Shown here: one piece after another, positions 18,725 to 28,160 of the stretch
How the letters are laid out: each line of letters begins with the position of its first letter
How positions within the stretch are numbered: the stretch's first letter is position 1
Origin: an uncultured Alphaproteobacteria bacterium
GTDB lineage: Bacteria > Pseudomonadota > Alphaproteobacteria > UBA7985
Reading direction: 5' to 3'
Assembly (NCBI GenBank): GCA_905479265.1
Contig: CAJQLX010000022.1
Coordinates: 48,823 to 112,822 of the forward strand
DNA length: 64,000 bases
Program-made: the position numbers and the translations under genes
The notes under the pieces: generated by a model
The model's input: the letters and a program-made list of their open reading frames with translations, nothing else
Databases searched by the model: none
What the model was told of the DNA's origin: nothing

Positions 18725-19767
18725 GCCGCTTCATCCTCGTAAGCCGCTTCTTCTTCGTAGTTGGTCTCGTCATCGTCATGGAAGCCAAGATCGCCCGCGT
18801 CCACCGTGCCAGAGCGTTCCTGTCGCGGTGTTTTGCCAAAGAAGTCGCGGTAACATTTTGAAAAGTGCGATGCAGAGACAAAGCCACACGCCAGCGCAAC
18901 GTCAATCACTGGCATTGGGGTTTGCAGCAGCAGCAAGCGGGACTTGTTCAGACGCAGCTCAAGGTAATACCGCGCCGGGGAGCGGTTCATGTACTTCCGG
19001 AACAAGCGCTCCAGCTGACGGGTCGACAGGCACGCCATTTCCGCCAATTCACTGCGGGTTAAGGGCTCTTCCAAGTTTTCTTCCATCGCCTTGATCGCGG
19101 CAAGCAGCTTTGGATGACGGACGCCCAAGCGCGCAGGCAGGGCGACGCGCTGCTGATCGCGGTGATCGCGGATCCGCTCGTGCAACAGTTGGTCCGCAAC
19201 CGCAGCGGCCAGTTCGTGACCATGCTGGATCGCAACCAAGTTGAGCATCAGATCCAAAGCCGCCGTCCCGCCGGAACAGGAGTAGCGCTTGCGGTCGATC
19301 TCGAAGACTTCGGTGGTGACTTCGATGTTGGGGAACAGCTCGGTAAACGCAGCAAGGTTTTCCCAGTGGATCGTGCAGGTGTGGCCGTCAAGCAGCCCAG
19401 ATTTGGCGAGGATAAACGCCCCGGTACAAATCGCCCCAATCTCCAACCCCTTAGAAGCCGCTTTTCGCAAGAAAGGAATCACCAGAGCCGTGTCGACTTT
19501 ATGCACGTCCAAACCAGAACAAATCGTCACGGAAACGCAATCTAATGCGGTTTCCAATGGCCCGTCCACGGGCACGGTAATCCCGTTCGAACACGCCACA
19601 CCATGGCCCGTGTCAGACACGAGAACCCAGTCGTAAAGCTGTTTATCGCTCAACCGGTTTGCCATCCGCAGTGTTTCCACAGCGCTGGCAAAAGCCATCA
19701 TTGAGAACTGATCAGTCAGGATAAAACCCAACTTTTGTGGATAGTCTGAGGGGCGGGAACCAAACAT
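18721..19767 (-). CDS. GbdR/GlxA-type AraC-family regulator
   Basis: A 348-residue regulator. The N-terminal DJ-1/PfpI-like domain covers about residues 10-190 (KLGFILTDQFSMMAFASAVE, and GAICTGAFILAKSGLLDG at the nucleophile-elbow position). The C-terminal AraC double helix-turn-helix covers about 215-320 (MACLSTRQLERLFRKYMN, then VIDVALACGFVSASHFSKCY). The acidic tail is odd. Members of this group such as GbdR activate glycine betaine, dimethylglycine and carnitine catabolism genes. It is divergent from soxBDAG, the obvious target, with a 320-base shared control region. Confidence 0.88.
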   Translation of the reverse strand: MFGSRPSDYPQKLGFILTDQFSMMAFASAVETLRMANRLSDKQLYDWVLVSDTGHGVACSNGITVPVDGPLETALDCVSVTICSGLDVHKVDTALVIPFLRKAASKGLEIGAICTGAFILAKSGLLDGHTCTIHWENLAAFTELFPNIEVTTEVFEIDRKRYSCSGGTAALDLMLNLVAIQHGHELAAAVADQLLHERIRDHRDQQRVALPARLGVRHPKLLAAIKAMEENLEEPLTRSELAEMACLSTRQLERLFRKYMNRSPARYYLELRLNKSRLLLLQTPMPVIDVALACGFVSASHFSKCYRDFFGKTPRQERSGTVDAGDLGFHDDDETNYEEEAAYEDEAA

Positions 19768-20087
19768 AGATACCTATGTCTCCACAGGGGTGCGAACACA
19801 TTGAAGTCAGACGCAAAACGCGCGCTCTAATTTTTGAGCTTTGCTTCGAAATAAATCGGCGCGCAAGCGCAAAGTTGCACCGCTTATAGAATATCCTGAA
19901 AAATTGGAGGGGCCGTGTAACAGCCGTTTCAATTCGGCGGCGGTTTGGGCCCATGAGCAGCAGGTGCGACAGCTTTGCGACACTGCGGCGCGGGCAGGCA
20001 GGTTTGCGACGCCTTCTAACGGTTGTAGGATGCAAGTTCGGCGCAAGCCATCCTCTGAAAACCCCAACTTTCATCGTGGACCCTGCA
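19768..20087. promoter_or_regulatory. Divergent control region between the AraC regulator and soxB
   Basis: 320 bases with no gene. Its soxB-proximal half holds three direct copies of TGCGAC at 19965, 19976 and 20005, 11 and 29 bases apart, which could be half-sites for the AraC-type regulator. I see no glycine riboswitch aptamer pattern. The role as a control region is inferred from the divergent layout; the individual sites are weak evidence. Confidence 0.4.
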
Positions 20088-21359
20088 ATGGTTGCTCAAC
20101 CCGCTAAAAAGCAGCGTTTCAATGCCTTGGCATTGTTCCGTAACGCGCTTTCCTACCATCAAAACTGGGAGCAGCAGTGGCGTAGCCCTGAACCGCTGGA
20201 GGCCTATGATGTCGTCATCATCGGTGGCGGTGGGCATGGTCTTGCGACGGCGTATTATCTGGCCAAAGAGCATGGCATCACGAACATTGCGGTGCTGGAA
20301 AAAGGTTGGATTGGCGGCGGCAATACGGGCCGCAACACGACCATCGTTCGTTCCAACTATTTGTGGGACGAATCTGCGGCGATGTACGAGCACGCGATGA
20401 AGCTGTGGGAAGGGCTGACCCAAGAGCTGAACTATAACGTGATGTTCAGCCAGCGCGGTGTTCTGAACCTCGCGCACAACCTGACCGACGTTCGCGACAC
20501 ACAGCGGCGGGTCAACGCCAACCGGCTCAATGGTATTGATTCGATCTACCTCGATGCTGCTGGAGTGAAAAAGGTCGTGCCGGGGATCGATCTGCGGGGC
20601 GGCGGTCGCTACCCGGTGATGGGCGCGTCCTATCAGCCGCGTGGGGGCACGGCACGTCACGACGCGGTCGCTTGGGGCTACGCGCGAAAGTGCGATGAAA
20701 TGGGCGTCCACATCATCCAGAACTGCAAAGTCACGGGCTTCGATATCGAAGGCGGCGTGGTCAAAGGTGTTCAGACCACCAAGGGCCGGATTGGCGCAAA
20801 GAAAGTGGGTATGGTCCCAGCCGGGCATTCGTCCGTTCTGGCCTCCATGGCCGGGTTCCGCTTGCCTGTCGAGAGCCACCCGCTGCAAGCGCTGGTGTCT
20901 GAGCCGATCAAGCCGACCATCGACACAGTCGTCATGTCCAACGCGGTCCATGCTTATATTTCTCAGTCTGACAAAGGCGAGTTGGTGATTGGCGCGGGCG
21001 TGGATCAGTACATTTCCTACGGTCAGCGTGGGTCGCAGCACCTGGCTGAAGAAACGCTGGTCGCGATCTGTGAGCTGTTCCCGCAATACAAGCGGATGAA
21101 GATGCTGCGGCAGTGGGGCGGAATTGTTGATGTTTGCCCGGATGCAAGCCCAATCCTGACCTCGACACCGGTTGACGGCATGTACTTGAACTGCGGTTGG
21201 GGCACGGGCGGGTTCAAGGCGACACCGGGCTCCGGCCACGCTTTCGCCGCGCATATCGCCAAAGGCGAGCCGACTGAATTGACCGCACCGTTTGCGCTGT
21301 CGCGCTTTGAGACGGGCTTCCTGATTGACGAGCACGGCGCTGCCGCTGTTGCGCACTAA
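20088..21359 (+). CDS. soxB: Sarcosine oxidase subunit beta
   Basis: Catalytic FAD-containing subunit of heterotetrameric sarcosine oxidase, which oxidatively demethylates sarcosine to glycine and passes the one-carbon unit to tetrahydrofolate. 423 residues from the ATG at 20088, which fits the family; the frame runs further upstream but without similarity. The dinucleotide motif is [20 protein letters not shown], followed by [20 protein letters not shown], a hallmark of SoxB. It is first of soxBDAG, directly after the probable regulatory region. Confidence 0.96.
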   Translation: MVAQPAKKQRFNALALFRNALSYHQNWEQQWRSPEPLEAYDVVIIGGGGHGLATAYYLAKEHGITNIAVLEKGWIGGGNTGRNTTIVRSNYLWDESAAMYEHAMKLWEGLTQELNYNVMFSQRGVLNLAHNLTDVRDTQRRVNANRLNGIDSIYLDAAGVKKVVPGIDLRGGGRYPVMGASYQPRGGTARHDAVAWGYARKCDEMGVHIIQNCKVTGFDIEGGVVKGVQTTKGRIGAKKVGMVPAGHSSVLASMAGFRLPVESHPLQALVSEPIKPTIDTVVMSNAVHAYISQSDKGELVIGAGVDQYISYGQRGSQHLAEETLVAICELFPQYKRMKMLRQWGGIVDVCPDASPILTSTPVDGMYLNCGWGTGGFKATPGSGHAFAAHIAKGEPTELTAPFALSRFETGFLIDEHGAAAVAH

Positions 21360-21374
21360 GACGAGACAACAACC

Positions 21375-21716
21375 ATGCTACTGATCCGTTGCCCTTACTG
21401 CGAGCAGGAACGCCCCGAAGTGGAGTTCTCCTTCGCCCATCAAGCCCACAAGCCTCGGCCCGAAGCCGCGGGGGAGCCCTTGGACGACCATAACTGGGCG
21501 CGCTGGGTGTATTATCAAAAGAACATCAAAGGCGTGGCGCACGAGCGCTGGAACCACGCCGCGGGTTGCCGCAAGTTCTTTAACGCCGCGCGCGACACCG
21601 TTTCCTCGGAAATCGTTGCGACGTACAAGTCTGGTGAAACCCCGCCGGTGCCTGAAAGCCGGATTGAGGGGGAAGACCTGTCCTTTGATTACGAAAATGC
21701 GGAGGGCGGGGCATGA
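21375..21716 (+). CDS. soxD: Sarcosine oxidase subunit delta
   Basis: Small zinc-binding subunit of the heterotetrameric enzyme. It has 113 residues, with the usual start MLLIRCPYCEQERPEVEFSF, the metal-binding cysteine pair (CPYC), and the HAAGCRKFF stretch with the remaining ligands. It follows soxB by 15 bases and overlaps soxA by four (ATGA). Confidence 0.95.
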   Translation: MLLIRCPYCEQERPEVEFSFAHQAHKPRPEAAGEPLDDHNWARWVYYQKNIKGVAHERWNHAAGCRKFFNAARDTVSSEIVATYKSGETPPVPESRIEGEDLSFDYENAEGGA

Positions 21717-24700
21717 GCCAAGACTTTCGTCTGCCAGCGGGCGGTCGCATTGACCGGTCTGAACGGCTGAACTTTACCTTCGACGGCCAGACTTTCACCG
21801 GGTATCGCGGCGATACGGTCGCGTCGGCTTTGCTGGCCAATGGCGTGCATCTGGTGGGTCGCTCGTTCAAATATCACCGACCTCGGGGGATTGTTACCGC
21901 TGGGGTGGAGGAGCCGAACGCGCTCATCGATTGCAACATCACAGCGCAGGAAAAGGGCACGCGGGAGGCCAACAACCGCGCAACCTTCACCGAGCTGCGG
22001 CACGGCCTGACCACTAAGTCGGTCAACGCTTTCCCGAACCTGAACTTTGATATCGGCGAGATCAACTCGCTGATGGCGCGCTTTATTCCGGCGGGGTTTT
22101 ACTACAAATCCCTGCTGGTCAGCACCGGCATGTGGCATCGCGTTGTTGAGCCTGTAATCCGCCGTGCAGCGGGTTTGGGTGTGACTGACGAGGTCGCCGA
22201 TGTTTCCCGCTATGACGGGCATTATCTGCACGCTGACATCGTGATCGTCGGCGCAGGCCCAACCGGGCTGCAGGCTGCGCGTGTGGCGGCGAAATCAGGT
22301 GCGCGGGTGGTGTTGGTCGAACAGGATACCGAATGCGGCGGTTCGCTGCTGCGGGATCCGGTTGAGATCGACGGCATGGATGCGGACCTGTGGGTCGCGA
22401 CGGTCGAAGCTGAGTTGGCTGCTGCGCCCAATGTCCGCGTGCTGACTCGAACCACGCTTTCCGGCATTTTTGACCACAACATGCTGACAGCGCTGGAGCG
22501 TGTGACCGATCATTTGGACGTGCAAGACGCGGCGGACGACCATCGCCCGCGCATGCGCTGGCACCGCGTTCGCGCCAAGCAAGTCGTGCTGGCCACGGGT
22601 TCCTTTGAGCGACCGCTGGTGTTCCGAAACAACGACCTGCCCGGTATCATGTTCGCTGGTGCCGTGGAAACTTATCTGCAGCGCTACGGCGTCAAAACCG
22701 GCAATACGGGGCTGTTCCTCGTCAATAACGACATGGCGCTTTCGGCAGCAATCAAAGCCAAGGACGCCGGGATCGATGTCACGGTTGTTGATGTTCGCTC
22801 GGAAAGCACGGGGCCGAACACGGAACGGCTGATGGCTATGGGCGTGCCATTCTTGACCAACCATACACTGGTTGAAGCCAAGGGCGGCAAACGGGTGAAA
22901 GCCGCCGTTGTTGCGCCGATGAATGGTGATGGTACGGCCATTTCGGGTGAGATGCGCACAATCGAGTGCGACTTTATCGGCTCATCCAGTGGCTATAACC
23001 CCATTGTGCACCTGCACTGTCAGTCCGGGGCGAAGCTCGACTTTGACCCAACGACAGCATGCTTTGTCCCCGGCGCGCCCATGGGGGCGACGCCGACAAT
23101 TTCTGCGGGCGGGTGCAAGGGCTTGTTCAGCCTGAATGACGCGCTGGCCAGCGGGGCGAGTGCCGCGCAAGAGGCGATGGACGCGCTCGGCCTGCAAGCC
23201 GCCGAAGCAACCGTTGTTTCAGCCAGTGAAGAAGCCCATCCCGGCAGCCTGCACATTCGCCATCTGTGGCTCTTGCCGACGGACAAGCCGACCAGCAAAG
23301 GCGGCAAGTTCTGGGTCGATTTCCAGAATGATGTGACGGCGGCGGACTTACAGCTCGCGGTGCGGGAAAACTTCCGCTCTGTTGAGCATATCAAGCGCTA
23401 TACGACGCTTGGCATGGCGACCGATCAGGGCAAGACCTCCAACATCAACGCGCTGGGCATTTTGTCCGACGTGCTGGGTGTGACCATTCCAGACATCGGC
23501 ACCACCACCTTCCGCCCGCCCTACACGCCAACAACTTTTGGCGCGATCGCAGGGCGTGAGCCGGGCGATTTCCTCGACGTTGCGCGCGTTACGCCAATGC
23601 ACGATTGGCACGCAGAACATGGCGCGCTGTTCGAAGATGTGGGGCAGTGGAAGCGGGCTTGGTACTACCCCAAGGCGGGTGAGAACATGCACGCTGCTGT
23701 GGACCGCGAATGTCGGGCCGTGCGGGAAAGCGTGGGCATCCTGGACGCGTCAACGCTGGGCAAAATCATCGTCAAAGGCCCGGACGCCGCTGAATTCCTC
23801 AACCGTGTCTACACGAACAAGTGGATGAAGCTCGGCGTGGGCCGCTGCCGCTATGGTTTGATGCTCGGCGAAGACGGTATGATCATGGACGACGGCGTTT
23901 CCTCCCGCGTGGCCGAGGATGAATTCCTCATGACCACGACCACGGGCGGCGCTGCGAACGTGCTGAGCCATCTTGAAGATTACCTGCAGACCGAATGGAC
24001 GGACTTGAAGGTCTATCTGACGTCTGTGACCGAGCAGTGGGCCGTTGCCTCGCTGAACGGGCCCAAGGCGCGGGCGCTGCTCTCTGAGCTGTGTGATGAC
24101 GTGGATCTGTCGCCTGAATCCTTCAAGTTCATGGAATGGAAAGAAGCGACCGTTGCCGGCATTCCTGCGCGGATTTTCCGGATTTCCTTCACGGGCGATT
24201 TGGCGTTCGAGATCAATGTTCCAGCGGACAAGGGCATGGCGCTTTGGACGGCGCTGATGACAGCAGGGGCCAAGTACGGCATCACGCCTTATGGGACGGA
24301 AGCCATGCACGTGCTGCGCGCGGAAAAGGGCTTTATCATCGTCGGCCAAGACACAGACGGCTCGCTCAATCCGCACGATATGGACATGAGCTGGATCATC
24401 GGGAAGGACAAGGACGACTTCATCGGCAAGCGCTCCCTGACCCGCAAAGACATGAGCGACCCCATGCGTAAGCAGTACGTGGGCATTCTGACCGACGACC
24501 CCAAGGAGGTGCTGCCCGAGGGTGCGCAGTTGGTCAATGTTGCCGATGCGCCGGCGAGTGCGGCGCCGAAGTCACCTGTGCCGATGCAGGGACACGTGTC
24601 GTCGTCCTATTGGTCGTCGGCTGCGGGGCGTTCGATTGCGCTGGGTATCGTCAAGGGCGGTATCGCGCGGAAAGGCGAAACGCTGATTGTGCCTATGCCG

Positions 24701-24775
24701 GATGGTCGGAACGTCAAAGTAACCCTCACTGACACTGTCTTTGTCGATGCAGAAGGAGCGCGCCAGCATGGTTGA
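21713..24775 (+). CDS. soxA: Sarcosine oxidase subunit alpha
   Basis: Large subunit (1020 residues) of heterotetrameric sarcosine oxidase. In order: an N-terminal ferredoxin-like region (about 15-105), an NAD-binding Rossmann domain with VIVGAGPTGLQAARVAA near residue 174, a pyridine-nucleotide-disulfide-type domain to about 450, and a C-terminal GcvT-like folate-binding domain from about 600, with its barrel end at about 900-1010. The folate domain accepts the methylene group as 5,10-methylene-THF. The length is normal. The stop lies just inside the start of soxG. Confidence 0.96.
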   Translation: MSQDFRLPAGGRIDRSERLNFTFDGQTFTGYRGDTVASALLANGVHLVGRSFKYHRPRGIVTAGVEEPNALIDCNITAQEKGTREANNRATFTELRHGLTTKSVNAFPNLNFDIGEINSLMARFIPAGFYYKSLLVSTGMWHRVVEPVIRRAAGLGVTDEVADVSRYDGHYLHADIVIVGAGPTGLQAARVAAKSGARVVLVEQDTECGGSLLRDPVEIDGMDADLWVATVEAELAAAPNVRVLTRTTLSGIFDHNMLTALERVTDHLDVQDAADDHRPRMRWHRVRAKQVVLATGSFERPLVFRNNDLPGIMFAGAVETYLQRYGVKTGNTGLFLVNNDMALSAAIKAKDAGIDVTVVDVRSESTGPNTERLMAMGVPFLTNHTLVEAKGGKRVKAAVVAPMNGDGTAISGEMRTIECDFIGSSSGYNPIVHLHCQSGAKLDFDPTTACFVPGAPMGATPTISAGGCKGLFSLNDALASGASAAQEAMDALGLQAAEATVVSASEEAHPGSLHIRHLWLLPTDKPTSKGGKFWVDFQNDVTAADLQLAVRENFRSVEHIKRYTTLGMATDQGKTSNINALGILSDVLGVTIPDIGTTTFRPPYTPTTFGAIAGREPGDFLDVARVTPMHDWHAEHGALFEDVGQWKRAWYYPKAGENMHAAVDRECRAVRESVGILDASTLGKIIVKGPDAAEFLNRVYTNKWMKLGVGRCRYGLMLGEDGMIMDDGVSSRVAEDEFLMTTTTGGAANVLSHLEDYLQTEWTDLKVYLTSVTEQWAVASLNGPKARALLSELCDDVDLSPESFKFMEWKEATVAGIPARIFRISFTGDLAFEINVPADKGMALWTALMTAGAKYGITPYGTEAMHVLRAEKGFIIVGQDTDGSLNPHDMDMSWIIGKDKDDFIGKRSLTRKDMSDPMRKQYVGILTDDPKEVLPEGAQLVNVADAPASAAPKSPVPMQGHVSSSYWSSAAGRSIALGIVKGGIARKGETLIVPMPDGRNVKVTLTDTVFVDAEGARQHG

Positions 24776-25403
24776 GCTTAACTACCGCCCTTTGAGCGCG
24801 CTGGCGCTGAACGCACGCGCCAGCCAATCGCCAAAGTCCGCCCCGGTTCACGTGTGGGAGCTGCCGAAGCGCCGCATGCTGACGCTGCGGCTGGATATGG
24901 CAAACACGGCCTTGGTCGAAAAGGCTGAAGCCGCGATGGGGATGAGCTTGCCCACCAAGCCCAACACCCTGAACGCCTACGACAACGATTCCTACGTGCT
25001 GTGGACCTCCCCGGACGAGTTCATGATCGACATGCCCCATTCTGTTGGTGCCAGTGGCGCCGATGTTGCGGTCATGCAGGCTTTGACCGACGCGCTCGCA
25101 GGCGAGTTTGCGTTGGTGGCAGACGTTTCTGACCAAATGGCCGGGATCGGTCTGGGCGGGGATATGTGGCGCGAAGTTTGGTCAAAGGTGTGCGCGCTGG
25201 ACGTCCATGAAAGCGTATTTAAGCCCGGCGAGTGCGGGCAAACTGTCGCAGCGAAGTCGAACATTGTGTTTTACGGACCGGATGCGACGGCGGCTCGGGT
25301 CGAGCATTTGCGCCTGTACACGCGGCGGAGCTTCTCGCAATACCTGTTCGCGCGGTTGGAAGATGGCGCTTTGGAGTATGGTTTGTCGTTGCAGGCGCTC
25401 TGA
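24768..25403 (+). CDS. soxG: Sarcosine oxidase subunit gamma
   Basis: Fourth subunit of the heterotetramer, distantly related to GcvT. It has 211 residues from the ATG at 24768, which is preceded by AGAAGGAG and overlaps the soxA stop by eight bases; an ATG 27 bases upstream lacks such a site. The family is weakly conserved, but SPDEFMIDMPHS, VADVSDQMAGIGLGG and the YTRRSFSQYLFARLEDG end match it. A 74-base gap leads to the SCP2 gene. Confidence 0.92.
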   Translation: MVELNYRPLSALALNARASQSPKSAPVHVWELPKRRMLTLRLDMANTALVEKAEAAMGMSLPTKPNTLNAYDNDSYVLWTSPDEFMIDMPHSVGASGADVAVMQALTDALAGEFALVADVSDQMAGIGLGGDMWREVWSKVCALDVHESVFKPGECGQTVAAKSNIVFYGPDATAARVEHLRLYTRRSFSQYLFARLEDGALEYGLSLQAL

Positions 25404-25477
25404 TTTTATCTGTTCAGGCTCACCAGTCTTTGTTAAGGGTAAAACCACCATTTTACCTTAGAAGGAAGGAGCCTCTT

Positions 25478-25768
25478 ATGTCAGTAGAAGCGATCCAATC
25501 CAAACTCACAGAACTTCTCGGCAGTGGCGCCGGTCTTGACGGTTCATTGAAGATGAACTTTGGCGATGACGGCGTTGTCCGTATCGAAGGAACCGAGGTC
25601 ACAACCGATGACACCGATGCTGATGCAACCATCACCATCACGCTCGAAGACGCTGTTGCGATGATGGAAGGCGACTTGAACCCCACCATGGCCTTTATGC
25701 AAGGCAAGCTGTCAGTCGACGGCAACATGGGTATGGCGATGAAGCTGTCCAACCTGCTCGACGACTAA
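25478..25768 (+). CDS. SCP2 sterol-binding domain protein
   Basis: A 96-residue single-domain protein of the SCP2 family, which binds lipids or acyl-CoA in a hydrophobic tunnel. Visible features are the beta-sheet stretch with alternating Thr/Ile and the end ALEDA-like LEDAVAMMEGDLNPTMAFMQG with VDGNMGMAMKL, as in the family. The start ATG has a strong AAGGAAGGA site. It lies between soxG and a clear terminator, so it is probably the last gene of the sox transcript. Its substrate is unknown. Confidence 0.85.
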   Translation: MSVEAIQSKLTELLGSGAGLDGSLKMNFGDDGVVRIEGTEVTTDDTDADATITITLEDAVAMMEGDLNPTMAFMQGKLSVDGNMGMAMKLSNLLDD

Positions 25769-25789
25769 GCGTTTCGGCACTGCATTTTG

Positions 25790-25836
25790 AAAGCCCGCTG
25801 GGTGTCTCTGTGAAACGAGGCACGGCGGGCTTTTTT
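25790..25836 (+). terminator. Rho-independent terminator of the sox operon
   Basis: A long hairpin with arms AAAGCCCGC and GCGGGCTTT and flanking partial pairing, followed by a run of T (25831-25836). It lies 22 bases after the SCP2 gene stop. Confidence 0.88.
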
Positions 25837-25899
25837 GTGGATGTTCACAAGACCCTGACCACGGCTTGCCGTGCCTTGGATTGAGTGTATTTTTGAACC

Positions 25900-26373
25900 A
25901 TGACAACGCTAATTTCCCGCCTCCTCCGCCCGCTCCTCAACCGCGCATTGACCGCGCCGATCTTGCTGCTGTTGGCGGCGAGCGCCGCATTTGCGATCAA
26001 TGCACCGGATGAGGAGGTGAAGGTGCGAAAGCTGACGGCAGAAGAAATCCTTGAGATCACCGTCAACAAAACGTGGGTCGTGGATTTCGACAACATGGCC
26101 TTGACCGCGACCACCTTTTACAAAGACACGGGCGAGCGGTTTACCGAGCGTCAGGGCGATGTTGAGCGGATGCAATGGTTTGTGGACGAAGCCAACAACC
26201 GTCGCTGCGTGCAATCATCCTTTGGCACCCGTTGCGGCTTTATCGTCAGCTTTGATGAAACGGTGAAGATTTGCATGCGGTTGGAGCCGTTGGGCGACTG
26301 CAGCTATACCGTCGTGCGGATTGAGGACGGGGATTACTTTGATCTGGAAAGCCGCGCTGGGTTCATGCTCTAG
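25900..26373 (+). CDS. Small exported protein of unknown function
   Basis: 157 residues with an N-terminal signal peptide (APILLLLAASAAFA, cleavage likely before INAPDEE). The mature domain of about 120 residues has four cysteines arranged as C-x8-C then C-x8-C, which suggests two disulfides, and is consistent with a periplasmic beta-rich fold. No recognised family. It stands alone after the sox terminator and converges on the MttB gene. Confidence 0.7.
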   Translation: MTTLISRLLRPLLNRALTAPILLLLAASAAFAINAPDEEVKVRKLTAEEILEITVNKTWVVDFDNMALTATTFYKDTGERFTERQGDVERMQWFVDEANNRRCVQSSFGTRCGFIVSFDETVKICMRLEPLGDCSYTVVRIEDGDYFDLESRAGFML

Positions 26374-26427
26374 GGGCTGAAACCTTCGCGCCATTCACGT
26401 CCGCCCGCCCACTCACCCGCCCGAAAA

Positions 26428-26460
26428 CAAAAAAGGGCGCTGACTGTGCAGCACCCTTTC
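26428..26460 (-). terminator. Rho-independent terminator of the MttB-family gene
   Basis: Read on the minus strand, AAGGGTGCTG and CAGCGCCCTT form a stem around a six-base loop, followed by a T-rich run ending near 26428. It lies 20 bases past the stop of the minus-strand methyltransferase gene. Confidence 0.85.
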
Positions 26461-26480
26461 TCGTTGGATCAAACGGATGA

Positions 26481-28055
26481 TCAGTACATGGCGTCGGGCA
26501 TAGAGCCCTTACGCTGTGCGATGAACGACGTCAGAGCCTCGTCAACGCCGGGGTCTATCGCCGGGGCCAGAGCGTCGTATTCGCTGATCATGCGCTTCCA
26601 GCGGGTGTTAGCGCGCTGGTACATGTCCTGCGAGCCTTCGATTTCCCATTGCTCGTAAGAGGCGGAATTGGCCAGTTTGGATTCATAAAACGCGGTCTGG
26701 AAATTTCGGTTGGTGTGGTCGCAACCCAAGTAGTGACCGCCCGGTCCCACTTCGCGGATCGCATCCATCGCCTGACCGTTCTCTGACAGATCGACACCGC
26801 CTTGCATGATGTGAACCATCGCGAGTTGGTCAGCGTCCATCACCAGCTTTTCCGGGGAAGACACCAAACCGCCTTCGAGCCAGCCTGCGGCGTGCAGCAT
26901 GAAGTTCACGCCTGCGCCAACCGAGGGTAGGATCGACATCATGGTCTCGTACGCCGCCTGCGCATCGGGAACCTTGGACGCATTCAGGGAGCCGCCGGAC
27001 CGGAACGGCAGGTTCATCCGCCGCGCCAACTGTGCCATCCCCATGATGATCAGCGTGGGTTCTGGTGTCCCGAATGTTGGCGCGCCAGAGGCCATGGACA
27101 TGGACGCGGCAAACGTGCCGAAAATCACCGGTGAGCCGGGGCGCAGCATCTGCCCGTAAGCAATACCCATCATCGCCTCAGCCAACGCTTGCGCCATCAC
27201 ACCAGCGGGTGACACGGGTGCCATTGCGCCAGAAATGATGAAGGGGGAGACGATGCACGCCTGATTGTTTTCCGCGTAAACCCGCAGCGCGCCGTTCATG
27301 ATGCCGTCGTAGGTCAGCGGTGAGTTGACGTTGATCAGGCTGGTGGTGACACAGTTTTGATCAACGAAGTCTGCACCGAAAACCAGCTTGCACATGTCCA
27401 CGGTATCTTGCGCACGCTCTGGCGCGGTAACCGAACCCATGATTGGCTTATCGCTGTATTTCAGGTGCGCGTAGATCATGTCGAAGTGACGCTTGTTCAC
27501 GGGAATATCGACCGGTTCACAGACGGTGCCGCCCGAATGATGCAAAGCCGGCGACATGTACGTCAGCTTCACCAGCGTCTCGAAATCGGCCAGCGTCGCG
27601 TAGCGGCGGCCTTCGTCATAGGAGCGATAGAACGGCGGGCCATAGACCGGGGCGAAGACGGTTTTCTTGCCGCCAATCTCAACATTGCGCGCAGGATTTC
27701 GCGCATGCTGGATAAAGGAACTCGGCGCGGTCTTGCACAGCGCACGCAGCATGCCCTTGGGGAAACGGATCCGCGCGGTATCGTCCTTGCCGTTGAGAAA
27801 CTCAACGTCAGCGCCGTGCTCTTTCCACTTTTGGATGGCAAAGGCGTCTTCGGAAATATTCAGTCCGATTTCCTGACAGATGGTCTCAGCATTCGCTTCG
27901 ATCAGCGCCAAGCCCTCTTCGGACAGCACGTTAACATCCCCAAGTTTGCGATCGATGACGGCGAGTTGTTCGATACTGGTCGGCGCACTCGTGCGCTGCG
28001 CGCGACGATCCGTACGGTTGCGGCGACCTCGACCCGTTTCTGCGGCATCGGCCAT
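26481..28055 (-). CDS. MttB-family corrinoid methyltransferase (non-pyrrolysine)
   Basis: A 524-residue member of the trimethylamine methyltransferase superfamily, which moves a methyl group from a quaternary or tertiary amine to a corrinoid protein. The barrel is complete and there is no in-frame amber codon, so it belongs to the large group without pyrrolysine, some members of which (MtgB type) demethylate glycine betaine. The start at 28055 is chosen over 28061 because AAGGGA is better spaced. Neighbours (sarcosine oxidase, GbdR-type regulator, RamA-type activase) point to betaine or a similar methylated amine; the exact substrate is inferred. Confidence 0.88.
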   Translation of the reverse strand: MADAAETGRGRRNRTDRRAQRTSAPTSIEQLAVIDRKLGDVNVLSEEGLALIEANAETICQEIGLNISEDAFAIQKWKEHGADVEFLNGKDDTARIRFPKGMLRALCKTAPSSFIQHARNPARNVEIGGKKTVFAPVYGPPFYRSYDEGRRYATLADFETLVKLTYMSPALHHSGGTVCEPVDIPVNKRHFDMIYAHLKYSDKPIMGSVTAPERAQDTVDMCKLVFGADFVDQNCVTTSLINVNSPLTYDGIMNGALRVYAENNQACIVSPFIISGAMAPVSPAGVMAQALAEAMMGIAYGQMLRPGSPVIFGTFAASMSMASGAPTFGTPEPTLIIMGMAQLARRMNLPFRSGGSLNASKVPDAQAAYETMMSILPSVGAGVNFMLHAAGWLEGGLVSSPEKLVMDADQLAMVHIMQGGVDLSENGQAMDAIREVGPGGHYLGCDHTNRNFQTAFYESKLANSASYEQWEIEGSQDMYQRANTRWKRMISEYDALAPAIDPGVDEALTSFIAQRKGSMPDAMY

Positions 28056-28160
28056 AAACATATTCCCTTGTTTGATACGATGGTTCTTGTATTGGGTCTG
28101 TCGGCCACGCGGTACTATTCAACCTCCGCCCCCGTCTGCCGCTTACCCGCCGTGAACGGT

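Noticed and set aside
20016..21356. A 446-codon minus-strand open frame
   Set aside because: Antisense shadow of soxB with His/Arg/Gln-rich, non-protein-like composition.
26481..28055. Pyrrolysine-containing MttB
   Set aside because: The whole family-length frame has no in-frame TAG, so pyrrolysine is not used.
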